In this document: piece by piece, positions 51,604-63,700 of the stretch
How positions within the stretch are numbered: the first letter of the stretch is position 1
How the letters are laid out: each line of letters opens with the position of its first letter
Translations under genes and position numbers: made by a program
The notes under the pieces: generated by a model
Told to the model about the DNA's origin: nothing
Seen by the model: only the letters and a program-made list of their open reading frames with translations
The model's database searches: none
Assembly (NCBI GenBank): GCA_964035575.1
Contig: OZ037865.1
Coordinates: 1,486,955 to 1,550,954, forward strand
Direction of reading: 5' to 3'
DNA length: 64,000 bases
Origin: Rhynchopus sp. YZ270_cl-10
Taxonomy: Eukaryota > Euglenozoa > Diplonemea > Diplonemida > Diplonemidae

Positions 51604-53500
51604 ATTTATTACGTCGACAGGCCAAACAGCGTTGGGCTCAGAAGAAGCAGTGCAAAACACTGGGGATCAACATGAGAACCAACTCCCAACAACACAGGCT
51701 ACCGAAGTAGCAGGTGGGGTGTTGCGGGTGTTTGGGGTGAAAGAAAATCGATTTTGGTAAGTTCCAGCAGAAAATTCTTAAGTTTGCACAATTGAGAAGG
51801 GTGTTACCACTGCCTAATATTATTCGTACATGTGAACCGGTAAGGTCGAGAAGGGTGGACACGGCATACAAGTACAAGTACAAGTAAGACGTACCTTCTA
51901 CAAAGGCTGAATTCGCAATTCTTAAGGGATTGAATTCAGCCCCCACGTGGTGTTTTTGAGAAAATCATTCCATGGTATACAGCTAATGGTTCCCGAAGAA
52001 TGATTCGCCCCTCCTCGTTCATGCAAACTTAAGAAAATTCTGAAGTAACTACAACCTGGCGTGCGGGTACAGATGCATTGCTTTGTTCTTTCCTCAAAGT
52101 CATGTGTGATCTCTCGGGTCTGTACTAAAGTCAGTGTTTAGATAAGCATCCACTTGACTCGTTCTAACAACCGTTGAAATCTAGAACAAAACAACACACT
52201 GCCCCTTCTCACACCAAGCCGCCATGCTTCAAGAGCATGCCCTGGGCAAAAATTACTCTGACAAAAATTGGTTTTCTGGGGGAACGCAATATTTTCTTGT
52301 GCCTAGTCCTCCGCAAGAGCAGAGGACAGACTTTCCGGATCCCGAAGTCGAATTTCTTGCACTAGCTATGCTCCCTGGGTTAAATGGCTATAGCAGTGAC
52401 TGACTAAGAGTTTCATAATAATTAGGGTGGTCTATGGGTTAACAATGGAAAAGTTGGTATATAAACCCGACTTTTACGATCGCCACCTGGTTTTGAAATA
52501 ATTGCACCAGCTCTTCCGTCGGCACTGCTTCGCTGTCACGATGAAGGGTCGTAGGTTCGGGTACCTGTTAAGAGAAATTGAATGTAAAAGTAGAGACTAC
52601 AACAAAAAAACAAACAAGAAGCCGCCCCGTACCCCTTAAACGTAAAAGTGACATTTTTGTAGACAAAAAAAAAAAAATAGCTAAAAAGATTGGGTCTTTT
52701 GTTTGTGCGCTCAAAGCCGGGAAAACAAAAAGGTGAAAAAATATGTTAAACTGAAGTACGGTTGTTGTGGTTAATTGAGTACTCAAAGAAAACAAGCAAG
52801 CTTCTGTTTTTTTCAATCCGTTTTGTTTGCCCTGCAGCGCTGCCTCCAATCTTTTTAGAATTGACAACAAGTTGTTTTATCAAAAAAATAGCGGACATGT
52901 CGAAAAGGGAGAAAACCGGGGGGTTAAAAACATACCTTGCACTCGGCCCACTCTCCAGGTACAAAGAACATCACTGCACGACAAACCCATAGAAAATAAC
53001 TATTTTTTACCGAACAGAAAGGTCGTTTTATTGATGAGTGTTTTCTGAGTGCACACTCAGGGGGACAAAATGCAACACTTACCGAAAAAATTCTCCAATC
53101 GGACAAAAACCTTTCTAAACACCCAAAAAAAAACACCTCAGTCCACATCCGCTGGGGTCGCGAGATGGAAATATATGGTTTTACAGCTTTTAGGGGGTCT
53201 AGCGTGGGTCCCAGATGCATTTTGCAACGGGTCTGTGTGTGCCTCAACCGCTTCACAGTACCCTTTTTTGTAACTGAAAACGACGCATCCTGTACCTAAG
53301 TGCACTGAAGCCTTGCTTGCGTCCTCCTTCGTGGTTTTGGGCGTTCGCACGCGAGAATCATTATCGCATTCTCACATGTAATTCTCGCATCACGGAGAGG
53401 ATTTTAGCGTCACGTGACCACAAAAAAAGTGCACAAAATTAGTTTGGTCAAAAATCACCTTGCACTTGTGAAGGAATTGCTAAGGAAATGTGAAATATGC
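51604..53500. other. Spacer without a gene
   Basis: AT-rich, with only short frames. I looked for tRNA boxes around 52380-52570, where GGTTCGGGTACC resembles a B box, but no cloverleaf could be built. Nothing else supported. Confidence 0.5.
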
Positions 53501-54204
53501 GTGTTTTGGTACACAAAAGTGCGTTTTGGGTGGTTCTGAAGGGTCAAAACACCAAAAAAATGCGTTTTTTTTTGCATTTTTGGTCACCCAAGGACCCACT
53601 ATTTTGGTTGATATTTTTTTTTTCCCTTTGCGAAAAAATACCCAAAAACCACGTCTATAAAAACGCTAAGGAAAAATCGATATTCATTTTTTGGGCAGAG
53701 AAGTGCGTTTTAGGCGCCCACAGATGGTCAAAACATCAAAAATTTTGTGTTTTTGGCATCTTTGGACACCCATGGACCCACTATCAGGGGTGAATTTTTT
53801 TTGCCTGAGATTTGCCTTTGCCAAAAATCGAAAAAAAAAATTATGAAGGAAATTGCTAAGAAAAAGTCGAAATTGTGGGCCCCTGTAGTGCATATGGCGG
53901 TACCCCAGATCGTCAAAACACCCGACTCTTGCGTTTTTTTGCACTTTTTGGTGCACAAAAACCCTACTCAGGGGTCAAAATTTTCCCGGATAAAAAAATT
54001 TTTTTTTTTCGGGATTTTTCAAAAATCGACTTGTCTTTGGTAAAAACCACGAAATTTCGGGTTCGCAAAACCACGTTTTAGACCCCCACAGATGCTCAAA
54101 AGTGCCAAATTTTGCTTTAAATGGCCTCAAATCGTCGAAATTAGCCCTATTTAGGGGCGAAAAAAAAAATTCGAGAGTCCCTTTCCCTGGGAGACAATAG
54201 CCAG
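53500..54204 (+). repeat. Four diverged tandem repeats of about 180-190 bp
   Basis: Units begin near 53518, 53702, 53880 and 54074. Each has a GTGCGTTTT-like start, CCCCACAGATGGTCAAAA or similar, a TTTTGC.TTTTGG segment, a GGACCCACTAT-like segment and an A/T-run end. They differ much from each other, so the array is old. The last unit is the copy shared with 13406-13531. Confidence 0.7.
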
Positions 54205-54212
54205 AAATCTGA

Positions 54213-54411
54213 GAAAAAAAAAAAAAACTGGCCAGATTTCCAGATCTGGCCAGATCTGGGGGGTTTTTTTTTTTTTGAAAAAAAAAAATTTCCCAGATTC
54301 CCAGATCTGGCCAGATCTGGCCAGATCTGGAAACAAGATCTCCACATCTGGAAAACGAGCCAGATCTGGGAAATTGGCCCCCAAATCTGGCCAGATCTGG
54401 CAGCATCCGTG
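54213..54411 (-). repeat. Palindromic AGATCT-rich repeat, copy 2 (inverted)
   Basis: CCAGATCTGG units around A/T runs, ending CCAGATCTGGCAGCATCCGT, the reverse complement of the start of the block at 45019. Internal palindromes (GGGAATCTGGGA / TCCCAGATTCCC type) allow a strong hairpin. Confidence 0.85.
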
Positions 54412-54760
54412 ACAGTATACACAGTATACACAGTATACACAGTAAACACAGTATACACAGTATACACAGTATACACAGTATACACAGTATACACAGTATA
54501 CACAGTATACACAGTATACACAGTATACACAGTATACACAGTATACACAGTATACACAGTATACACAGTATACACAGTATACACAGTATACACAGTATAC
54601 ACAGTATACACAGTATACACAGTATACACAGTATACACAGTATACACAGTATACACAGTATACACAGTATACACAGTATACACAGTATACACAGAATACA
54701 CAGTATACACAGTATACACAGTATACACAGTATACACAGTATACACAGATAACACAGTAT
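54412..54760. repeat. (ACAGTATAC)n satellite, about 38 copies
   Basis: A 9-bp tandem array with a few variant units (ACAGTAAAC, ACAGAATAC, ACAGATAAC). In repeat copy 1 the same position holds only about two units (45001-45018), so the array expanded here. All frames stay open and yield Tyr-Thr-Val or Tyr-Cys-Val strings that are not genes. Confidence 0.97.
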
Positions 54761-54920
54761 AAAAACCTTCTCTCAGTAGGGAAGCATGGTACACATGAAA
54801 ACACCTAAGTGCCCAGCACACCAAAAGACAAAACAGTTGACACAAGCCAGATATTTATTTCGGGTTTGCAGGTTTGCAGATAACTCAACCAGTTAAGTAA
54901 CCCCCGAGAACCCTATTTTT

Positions 54921-55065
54921 TTTCTTTTCTGTACTTGGTCTATTTTTTTATGAGAATAGAAAGGAAAAAGGAAAAAATGGAGAAGATAATAAAGACAATA
55001 AAATGAACAGGAAAATGGAAATGGAAAAAAGGATGACCAAAAAAGGTCGGGTTTAGAATAAAAGG
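54921..55065 (-). repeat. Second half of composite repeat copy 2
   Basis: The reverse complement matches 44795-44960 (CTTTCTATTCTCATAAAAAA, GTTCATTTTATTGTCTTTAT and others) at roughly 85-90% by eye. Together with 54213-54411 it forms the inverted counterpart of the repeat at 44795-45199. Confidence 0.85.
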
Positions 55066-55898
55066 TGGATGAAGAGTAAGAATAACCTTATCAACCACAC
55101 CAACCGCATTAGCACCAGCCAGATAATGCAACCTGGAACCAGATAATGTGCCCGAACCCCACACACCCACACAACCACACCAGTCGGATAACGCAACCTA
55201 GAACCCGCAAACCCGCACAACCACCAGCCAGATAACATAACCTAGAACCAGAAAACGCAACCTAGAACCAGCTAGGTCCCGCGCACCCGCACCCACCAGC
55301 CAGCTTAGTAACCACACGAACCGGATAACGTTGCCCGAACCCCGCGCACCCGCACAATCACACCAGCCAGATAACGCAACCTAGAACCCGCAAACCCGCG
55401 CACCCGCAAACCCGCAAACCCGCACAACCACCAGCCAGATAACGTAACCTAGAACCAGAAAACGCAACCTAGAACCAGCTGGGTCCCGCGCACCCGCACC
55501 CACCAGCCAGCTTAGTGACCACACCAGCCAGAAAACGCAACCTAGAACCAGCTGGGTCCCGCGCACCCGCACCCACCAGCCAGCTTAGTGACCACACCAG
55601 CCAGAAAACGCAACCTAGAACCAGCTGGGTCCCGCGCACCCGCACCCACCAGCCAGCTTAGTGACCACACCAACCAGATAACGCAACCTAGAACCCGCAA
55701 ACCCGCGCACCCGCAAACCCGCAAACCCGCACAACCACCAGCCAGATAACGTAACCTAGAACCAGATAACGCAACCTAGAACCAGCTGGGTCCCGCGCAC
55801 CCGCACCCACCAGCCGGCTATCGACCACACCAGCCAGATAACGTTGCCCGAACCCCGCGCACCCGTACAACCACACCAGCCGGATAACGCAACCTAGA
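55065..55898. repeat. Higher-order repeat with a 73-bp unit (AACCTAGAACC / CCGCGCACCCGC)
   Basis: A 73-bp unit starting GAAAACGCAACCTAGAACC is exactly periodic at 55458, 55531 and 55604. Longer variants to both sides insert short runs of AAACCCGC (55386-55430, 55690-55735). These look like the seed from which the large (AAACCCGC)n array beginning at 55899 expanded. Open - frames here are repeat artefacts. Confidence 0.9.
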
Positions 55899-56712
55899 AC
55901 CCGCAAACCCGCAAACCCGCAAACCCGCAAACCCGCAAACCCGCAAACCCGCAAACCCGCAAACCCGCAAACCCGCAAACCCGCAAACCCGCAAACCCGC
56001 AAACCCGCAAACCCGCAAACCCGCAAACCCGCAAACCCGCAAACCCGCAAACCCGCAAACCCGCAAACCCGCAAACCCGCAAACCCGCAAACCCGCAAAC
56101 CCGCAAACCCGCAAACCCGCAAACCCGCAAACCCGCAAACCCGCAAACCCGTAAACCCGCAAACCCGCAAACCCGCAAACCCGCAAACCCGCAAACCCGC
56201 AAACCCGTAAACCCGCAAACCCGCAAACCCGCAAACCCGCAAACCCGCAAACCCGCAAACCCGCAAACCCGCAAACCCGCAAACCCGCAAACCCGCAAAC
56301 CCGCAAACCCGCAAACCCGCAAACCCGCAAACCCGCAAACCCGCAAACCCGCAAACCCGCAAACCCGCAAACCCGCAAACCCGCAAACCCGCAAACCCGC
56401 AAACCCGTAAACCCGCAAACCCGCAAACCCGCAAACCCGCAAACCCGCAAACCCGCAAACCCGCAAACCCGCAAACCCGCAAACCCGCAAACCCGCAAAC
56501 CCGCAAACCCGCAAACCCGCAAACCCGCAAACCCGCAAACCCGCAAACCCGCAAACCCGCAAACCCGCAAACCCGCAAACCCGCAAACCCGCAAACCCGC
56601 AAACCCGCAAACCCGCAAACCCGCAAACCCGCAAACCCGCAAACCCGCAAACCCGCAAACCCGCAAACCCGCAAACCCGCAAACCCGCAAACCCGCAAAC
56701 CCGCAAACCCGC
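55899..56712. repeat. (AAACCCGC)n satellite array 1, about 102 copies
   Basis: An 814-bp array with only three variant units (AAACCCGT near 56150, 56205 and 56405). The - strand reads GCGGGTTT, with a GGG run every 8 nt. It precedes the first macrosatellite unit; the long open - frames are artefacts. Confidence 0.98.
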
Positions 56713-56759
56713 ACTAGAAGAAAGCTCGCTAAAATGTGGCAGGATGGTGTGGTTGTGAG

Positions 56760-57215
56760 GTATATGGCTCCGCCGCGAATTAATGTTGAAAAGATTAGTA
56801 TCATTCAGCAAATGCAGAAATGATGTGCCTATTCATTCATAGAAAACCTGAAATGACACGGAAAAGTCGAAAAAATGAGGGAGGATGTAGTTTTGAGGCA
56901 CGTTGCTACGCCGCGAATTATTGATACATGCTGCTGACATGACTGATACAGTAAAAGATTATCAGAAAAGGTCACTGAAATGTAGCAGGATTTACCCACT
57001 AAATATTTGGACAAAAACTGCTAAATTTAGCAGTTTAGCAGTGTGTTTAAGGAAGGATATTTTGCTCCGCCGCGTAATATTGACACATAAGAGACTGTGG
57101 TTGTTAAGCTGTTTGGATCCGCCGCAAAATTACTCACAGGGATAAGAAAGCTCGCCAACATGTAGCAAGCTTGTCTGGTTGTGGTGTAGTTGCTCCGCCG
57201 CTATTAATTTTTCAG
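56760..57215 (+). repeat. Five diverged copies of a GCTCCGCCGCGAATTA motif
   Basis: Copies near 56768, 56910, 57064, 57116 and 57192, each after a segment like GTAGCAGGAT...GTTGTGGTG. The first and last also share AGAAAGCTCGC. This looks like an older, decayed tandem repeat of ~50-150 bp inside the macrosatellite unit. It recurs at +3988. Confidence 0.8.
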
Positions 57216-57508
57216 GTTTGCATGACTATAAGAAAGTTTGCACAGTTTGCACAATGTTATTTACTATCATCTCCGGGGAAGACTGCTACCAGTGTCAAAA
57301 TAATGGTACTTGTGTGCTTGGCTATTTTCCACACATCTTAACGTAAGGAAGGCACGTTTATTTTGAGACTTCCCATGTTTGACAAAGTTGTGTGGCAAGC
57401 GATAATCGTTGTGCTTCCAATGAACAACGACACTGTTCTAAATACTGACTTGTGCTGGGAAGCCTGTCATCAATGTCAAAAATATGGTGGTTTTCTGTTT
57501 TCTAAAAT

Positions 57509-59600
57509 CATGTAAAAACTGATACATGCATTTTAAGTCAAAAATACCCATTTCTCAGTGCAAATTGACCCCACCACAGCACGCACAGACTCCAGAGACC
57601 CAAAATCAAAATTTTTTTTTTTTGATTTTTTGTAGGCAAAAATTGCTTGGAAAATTTTTTGGTCAAAAATCCTGGTTTTTGGGGTATCATACATGTGTAT
57701 GACCAATTTTCAGGTGGTCAAAAGTGGTGTCTGACCCCCATGTCCAGGTTATGGAAATGTCCTATGAAGCCATTGCGAAGGAATTTGGTACTTTTGAGCA
57801 TTGCACATTATGTACTGACCAAAAAACCCACACAATACCCCAAAAACACCAAAAAACATGTAAAAACTGAAACATGAATTTTAGGTCAAAAATACCCATT
57901 TCTCAGCGCAAATTGACCCCATCACAGCACACACAGACTCCGGAGAGCCAAAATCAAAAATTTTTTTTTTCGATTTTTTGTAGGCAAAAATTGCTGGGAA
58001 AAATTTTTTGGTCAAAATCCTGGTTTTTGGGGTCTCATACGTGTGTATGACCAAATTTTAGCTGCTCTAATGTGGTGTCTGACCCCCATGTTCAGGTTAT
58101 GGAAATGTCCTATGAAGCGATTGTCGAAGGAATTTTGTACTTTTGAGCATTGCACATTATGTACTGACCAAAAAACCCACCTAAAACCCCCAAAACACCA
58201 AAAATCATGTAAAAACTGATACATGCATTTTAGGTCAAAAATACCCATTTCTCAGCGCAAATTGACCCCATCACAGCACACACAGACTCCGGAGACCCAA
58301 AATCAAAAATATTTTTTTTCGATTTTTTGTAGGCAAAAATTGCTGGGAAAAATTTTTTGGTCAAAATCCTGGTTTTTGGGGTCTCACACATGTGTATTAC
58401 CAAATTTTAGGTGGTCAAAAGTTGAGTCTGACCCCCATGTCCAGGTTATGGAAATGTCCTATGAAGCGATTGTCGAAGGAATTTTGTACTTTTGAGCATC
58501 AGAAATTAGGTACTGACCAAAAAACCCACCTAAAACCCCAAAAACACCAAAAATCATGTAAAAACTGATACATGCATTTTAGGTCAAAAATACCCATTTC
58601 TCAGCGCAAATTGACCCCACCACAGCACACACAGACTCCGGAGACCCAAAATCAAAAATATTTTTTTTCGATTTTTTGTAGGCAAAAATTGCTGGGAAAA
58701 ATTTTTTGGTCAAAATCCTGGTTTTTGGGGTCTCACACATGTGTATTACCAAATTTTAGGTGGTCAAAAGTTGAGTCTGACCCCCATGTCCAGGTTATGG
58801 AAATGTCCTATGAAGCGATTGTCGAAGGAATTTTGTACTTTTGAGCATCAGAAATTAGGTACTGACCAAAAAACCCACCTAAAACCCCAAAAACACCAAA
58901 AATCATGTAAAAACTGATACATGCATTTTAGGTCAAAAATACCCATTTCTCAGCGCAAATTGACCCCATCACTGCACGCACAGACTCCGGAGAGCCAAAA
59001 TCAAAATTTTTTTTTTTCGATTTTTTGTAGGCAAAAATTGGTGGGAAAATTTTTTTTGGTCAAAAATCCTGGTTTTTGGGTCTCATACATGTGTATGACC
59101 AAATTTCAGGTGGTCAAAAGTGGAGTCTGACCCCCATGTCCAGGTTATGGAAATGTCCTATGAAGCCATTGCCGAAGGAATTTTGTACTTTTGAGCATCA
59201 GAAATTAGGTACTGACCAAAAAACCCACCTAAAACCCAAAAACACCAAAAATCATGTAAAAACTGATACATGCATTTTAGGTCAAAAATACCCATTTCTC
59301 AGCGCAAATTGACCCCACCACAGCACGCACAGACTCCGGAGAGCCAAAATCAAAAATTTTTTTTTTCGATTTTTTGTAGGCAAAAATTGCTGGGAAAAAT
59401 TTTTTGGTCAAAATCCTGGTTTTTGGGGTCTCATACATGTGTATGACCAAATTTTAGGTGGTCAAAAGTGGAGTCTGACCCCCATGTCCAGGTTATGGAA
59501 ATGTCATATGAAGCCATTGCTGAAGGAATTTTGCACTTTTGCGCATCAACAATTATGTACTGGGCATTTTTCCCACACAAATTTGACCCAGTACTCAAGG
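57509..59600 (+). repeat. Six tandem subrepeats of about 346-349 bp
   Basis: The marker CATGTAAAAACTGA occurs near 57509, 57855, 58204, 58553, 58902 and 59251. Units share TTTCTCAGCGCAAATTGACC, AGACTCCGGAGA, TTTTTTGTAGGC and CCCCCATGTCCAGGTTATGG. The third and fourth units are nearly identical, the first and last are more divergent, as expected of unequal exchange. The series repeats in copy B. Confidence 0.95.
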
Positions 59601-60172
59601 TCAATTTGACCTTGGTTCTTCTCTCAGGGTCTTCTGACCAATTTTTAACATGTCTAAAATGGTATCTGACCCCCATGTCCAGGTCATAAAAACGCCCAAT
59701 CAGTCCATTAAAGCCACAGATTTGATGTTTTGAGTAGTTGTGGTTAAATGTGGCCCAATTTTCCCAGCCAAAAAATGACCCCAAAAATCACGAAAAAAAA
59801 TATTTTAAAGCCGATACACTTACACACCTAAATTTGGCCCAATATGTCCAATGTGGTCCTCCAGGGTTGCAATGGCCTCATTTTATGGGCATACTGGCCA
59901 TATTTCATACTTATGTCACATTTTGAAATTTTCGTCACATACAATACACACACCTTAGAACCACAAAATATCGTCAATTCCTTCACAAAAATAGCCGTGA
60001 AATGCCGCACCCATTTTAGGTATCTTCAGAAAATGCTAACATCCAAACCCAGTACATTACGTCGTTTTTGGGCCCCAATCTACCGGAGTGTATTATCAGA
60101 AATACTGGGACCACGCGATCCAGCAATCCTGCAGCGTCGCCATTTTGTACCCCTCAAACCCGTAATAACTAG

Positions 60173-60700
60173 AAACCCGCAAACCCGCAAACCCGCAAAC
60201 CCGCAAACCCGCAAACCCGCAAACCCGCAAACCCGCAAACCCGCAAACCCGCAAACCCGCAAACCCGCAAACCCGCAAACCCGCAAACCCGCAAACCCGC
60301 AAACCCGCAAACCCGCAAACCCGCAAACCCGCAAACCCGCAAACCCGCAAACCCGCAAACCCGCAAACCCGCAAACCCGCAAACCCGCAAACCCGCAAAC
60401 CCGCAAACCCGCAAACCCGCAAACCCGCAAACCCGCAAACCCGCAAACCCGCAAACCCGCAAACCCGCAAACCCGCAAACCCGCAAACCCGCAAACCCGC
60501 AAACCCGCAAACCCGCAAACCCGCAAACCCGCAAACCCGCAAACCCGCAAACCCGCAAACCCGCAAACCCGCAAACCCGCAAACCCGCAAACCCGCAAAC
60601 CCGCAAACCCGCAAACCCGCAAACCCGCAAACCCGCAAACCCGCAAACCCGCAAACCCGCAAACCCGCAAACCCGCAAACCCGCAAACCCGCAAACCCGC
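60173..60700. repeat. (AAACCCGC)n satellite array 2, 66 copies
   Basis: 528 bp, 66 units with no variant seen, forming the junction between macrosatellite copies A and B. Confidence 0.98.
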
Positions 60701-63700
60701 ACTAGAAGAAAGCTCGCTAAAATGTGGCAGGATGGTGTGGTTGTGAGGTATATGGCTCCGCCGCGAATTAATGTTGAAAAGATTAGTATCATTCAGCAAA
60801 TGCAGAAATGATGTGCCTATTCATTCATAGAAAACCTGAAATGACACGGAAAAGTCGAAAAAATGAGGGAGGATGTAGTTTTGAGGCACGTTGCTACGCC
60901 GCGAATTATTGATACATGCTGCTGACATGACTGATACAGTAAAAGATTATCAGAAAAGGTCACTGAAATGTAGCAGGATTTACCCACTAAATATTTGGAC
61001 AAAAACTGCTAAATTTAGCAGTTTAGCAGTGTGTTTAAGGAAGGATATTTTGCTCCGCCGCGTAATATTGACACATAAGAGACTGTGGTTGTTAAGCTGT
61101 TTGGATCCGCCGCAAAATTACTCACAGGGATAAGAAAGCTCGCCAACATGTAGCAAGCTTGTCTGGTTGTGGTGTAGTTGCTCCGCCGCTATTAATTTTT
61201 CAGGTTTGCATGACTATAAGAAAGTTTGCACAGTTTGCACAATGTTATTTACTATCATCTCCGGGGAAGACTGCTACCAGTGTCAAAATAATGGTACTTG
61301 TGTGCTTGGCTATTTTCCACACATCTTAACGTAAGGAAGGCACGTTTATTTTGAGACTTCCCATGTTTGACAAAGTTGTGTGGCAAGCGATAATCGTTGT
61401 GCTTCCAATGAACAACGACACTGTTCTAAATACTGACTTGTGCTGGGAAGCCTGTCATCAATGTCAAAAATATGGTGGTTTTCTGTTTTCTAAAATCATG
61501 TAAAAACTGATACATGCATTTTAAGTCAAAAATACCCATTTCTCAGTGCAAATTGACCCCACCACAGCACGCACAGACTCCAGAGACCCAAAATCAAAAT
61601 TTTTTTTTTTTGATTTTTTGTAGGCAAAAATTGCTTGGAAAATTTTTTGGTCAAAAATCCTGGTTTTTGGGGTATCATACATGTGTATGACCAATTTTCA
61701 GGTGGTCAAAAGTGGTGTCTGACCCCCATGTCCAGGTTATGGAAATGTCCTATGAAGCCATTGCGAAGGAATTTGGTACTTTTGAGCATTGCACATTATG
61801 TACTGACCAAAAAACCCACACAATACCCCAAAAACACCAAAAAACATGTAAAAACTGAAACATGAATTTTAGGTCAAAAATACCCATTTCTCAGCGCAAA
61901 TTGACCCCATCACAGCACACACAGACTCCGGAGAGCCAAAATCAAAAATTTTTTTTTTCGATTTTTTGTAGGCAAAAATTGCTGGGAAAAATTTTTTGGT
62001 CAAAATCCTGGTTTTTGGGGTCTCATACGTGTGTATGACCAAATTTTAGCTGCTCTAATGTGGTGTCTGACCCCCATGTTCAGGTTATGGAAATGTCCTA
62101 TGAAGCGATTGTCGAAGGAATTTTGTACTTTTGAGCATTGCACATTATGTACTGACCAAAAAACCCACCTAAAACCCCCAAAACACCAAAAATCATGTAA
62201 AAACTGATACATGCATTTTAGGTCAAAAATACCCATTTCTCAGCGCAAATTGACCCCATCACAGCACACACAGACTCCGGAGACCCAAAATCAAAAATAT
62301 TTTTTTTCGATTTTTTGTAGGCAAAAATTGCTGGGAAAAATTTTTTGGTCAAAATCCTGGTTTTTGGGGTCTCACACATGTGTATTACCAAATTTTAGGT
62401 GGTCAAAAGTTGAGTCTGACCCCCATGTCCAGGTTATGGAAATGTCCTATGAAGCGATTGTCGAAGGAATTTTGTACTTTTGAGCATCAGAAATTAGGTA
62501 CTGACCAAAAAACCCACCTAAAACCCCAAAAACACCAAAAATCATGTAAAAACTGATACATGCATTTTAGGTCAAAAATACCCATTTCTCAGCGCAAATT
62601 GACCCCACCACAGCACACACAGACTCCGGAGACCCAAAATCAAAAATATTTTTTTTCGATTTTTTGTAGGCAAAAATTGCTGGGAAAAATTTTTTGGTCA
62701 AAATCCTGGTTTTTGGGGTCTCACACATGTGTATTACCAAATTTTAGGTGGTCAAAAGTTGAGTCTGACCCCCATGTCCAGGTTATGGAAATGTCCTATG
62801 AAGCGATTGTCGAAGGAATTTTGTACTTTTGAGCATCAGAAATTAGGTACTGACCAAAAAACCCACCTAAAACCCCAAAAACACCAAAAATCATGTAAAA
62901 ACTGATACATGCATTTTAGGTCAAAAATACCCATTTCTCAGCGCAAATTGACCCCATCACTGCACGCACAGACTCCGGAGAGCCAAAATCAAAATTTTTT
63001 TTTTTCGATTTTTTGTAGGCAAAAATTGGTGGGAAAATTTTTTTTGGTCAAAAATCCTGGTTTTTGGGTCTCATACATGTGTATGACCAAATTTCAGGTG
63101 GTCAAAAGTGGAGTCTGACCCCCATGTCCAGGTTATGGAAATGTCCTATGAAGCCATTGCCGAAGGAATTTTGTACTTTTGAGCATCAGAAATTAGGTAC
63201 TGACCAAAAAACCCACCTAAAACCCAAAAACACCAAAAATCATGTAAAAACTGATACATGCATTTTAGGTCAAAAATACCCATTTCTCAGCGCAAATTGA
63301 CCCCACCACAGCACGCACAGACTCCGGAGAGCCAAAATCAAAAATTTTTTTTTTCGATTTTTTGTAGGCAAAAATTGCTGGGAAAAATTTTTTGGTCAAA
63401 ATCCTGGTTTTTGGGGTCTCATACATGTGTATGACCAAATTTTAGGTGGTCAAAAGTGGAGTCTGACCCCCATGTCCAGGTTATGGAAATGTCATATGAA
63501 GCCATTGCTGAAGGAATTTTGCACTTTTGCGCATCAACAATTATGTACTGGGCATTTTTCCCACACAAATTTGACCCAGTACTCAAGGTCAATTTGACCT
63601 TGGTTCTTCTCTCAGGGTCTTCTGACCAATTTTTAACATGTCTAAAATGGTATCTGACCCCCATGTCCAGGTCATAAAAACGCCCAATCAGTCCATTAAA

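Larger units (their letters stand above)
56713..60172 (+). repeat. Macrosatellite unit, copy A (non-array part, 3460 bp)
   Basis: From CACTAGAAGAAAGCTC to CGTAATAACTAG. The same sequence returns at 60701 with a constant offset of 3988 bp, and every segment I compared is identical, so the duplication is very recent. It holds the GCTCCGCCGC block (56760-57215), six ~349-bp subrepeats (57509-59600) and a single-copy end (59600-60172). No plausible protein gene: only frames of about 60-120 codons. Confidence 0.97.

Noticed and set aside
52380-52570. tRNA gene suggested by GGTTCGGGTACC
   Set aside because: No A box at a suitable distance and no acceptor or anticodon stem could be paired.
54147-54845. 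Frames of ~230 codons rich in Tyr-Cys-Val or Tyr-Thr-Val
   Set aside because: Produced by the 9-bp ACAGTATAC array, which has no stop in several frames.
55688-56811. Three overlapping - frames of ~300 codons made of GLRVCGFA repeats (also at 60080-60799)
   Set aside because: They are translations of the 8-bp AAACCCGC array in all three frames; the 24-nt product repeats because 8 and 3 share no factor. No leader or non-repeat coding part.
57509-59600. Family of small proteins encoded by the ~349-bp subrepeats (90-codon frames at 58223 and 58572, and at +3988)
   Set aside because: The frames are short, differ between units and change start and end with small indels. Composition is AT-rich, unlike any real gene here, and identity between units is explained by satellite homogenisation.
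55899-60700. CRISPR-like arrays
   Set aside because: The units are 8 bp, contiguous and without spacers. The genome is eukaryotic and no Cas-like gene is present.
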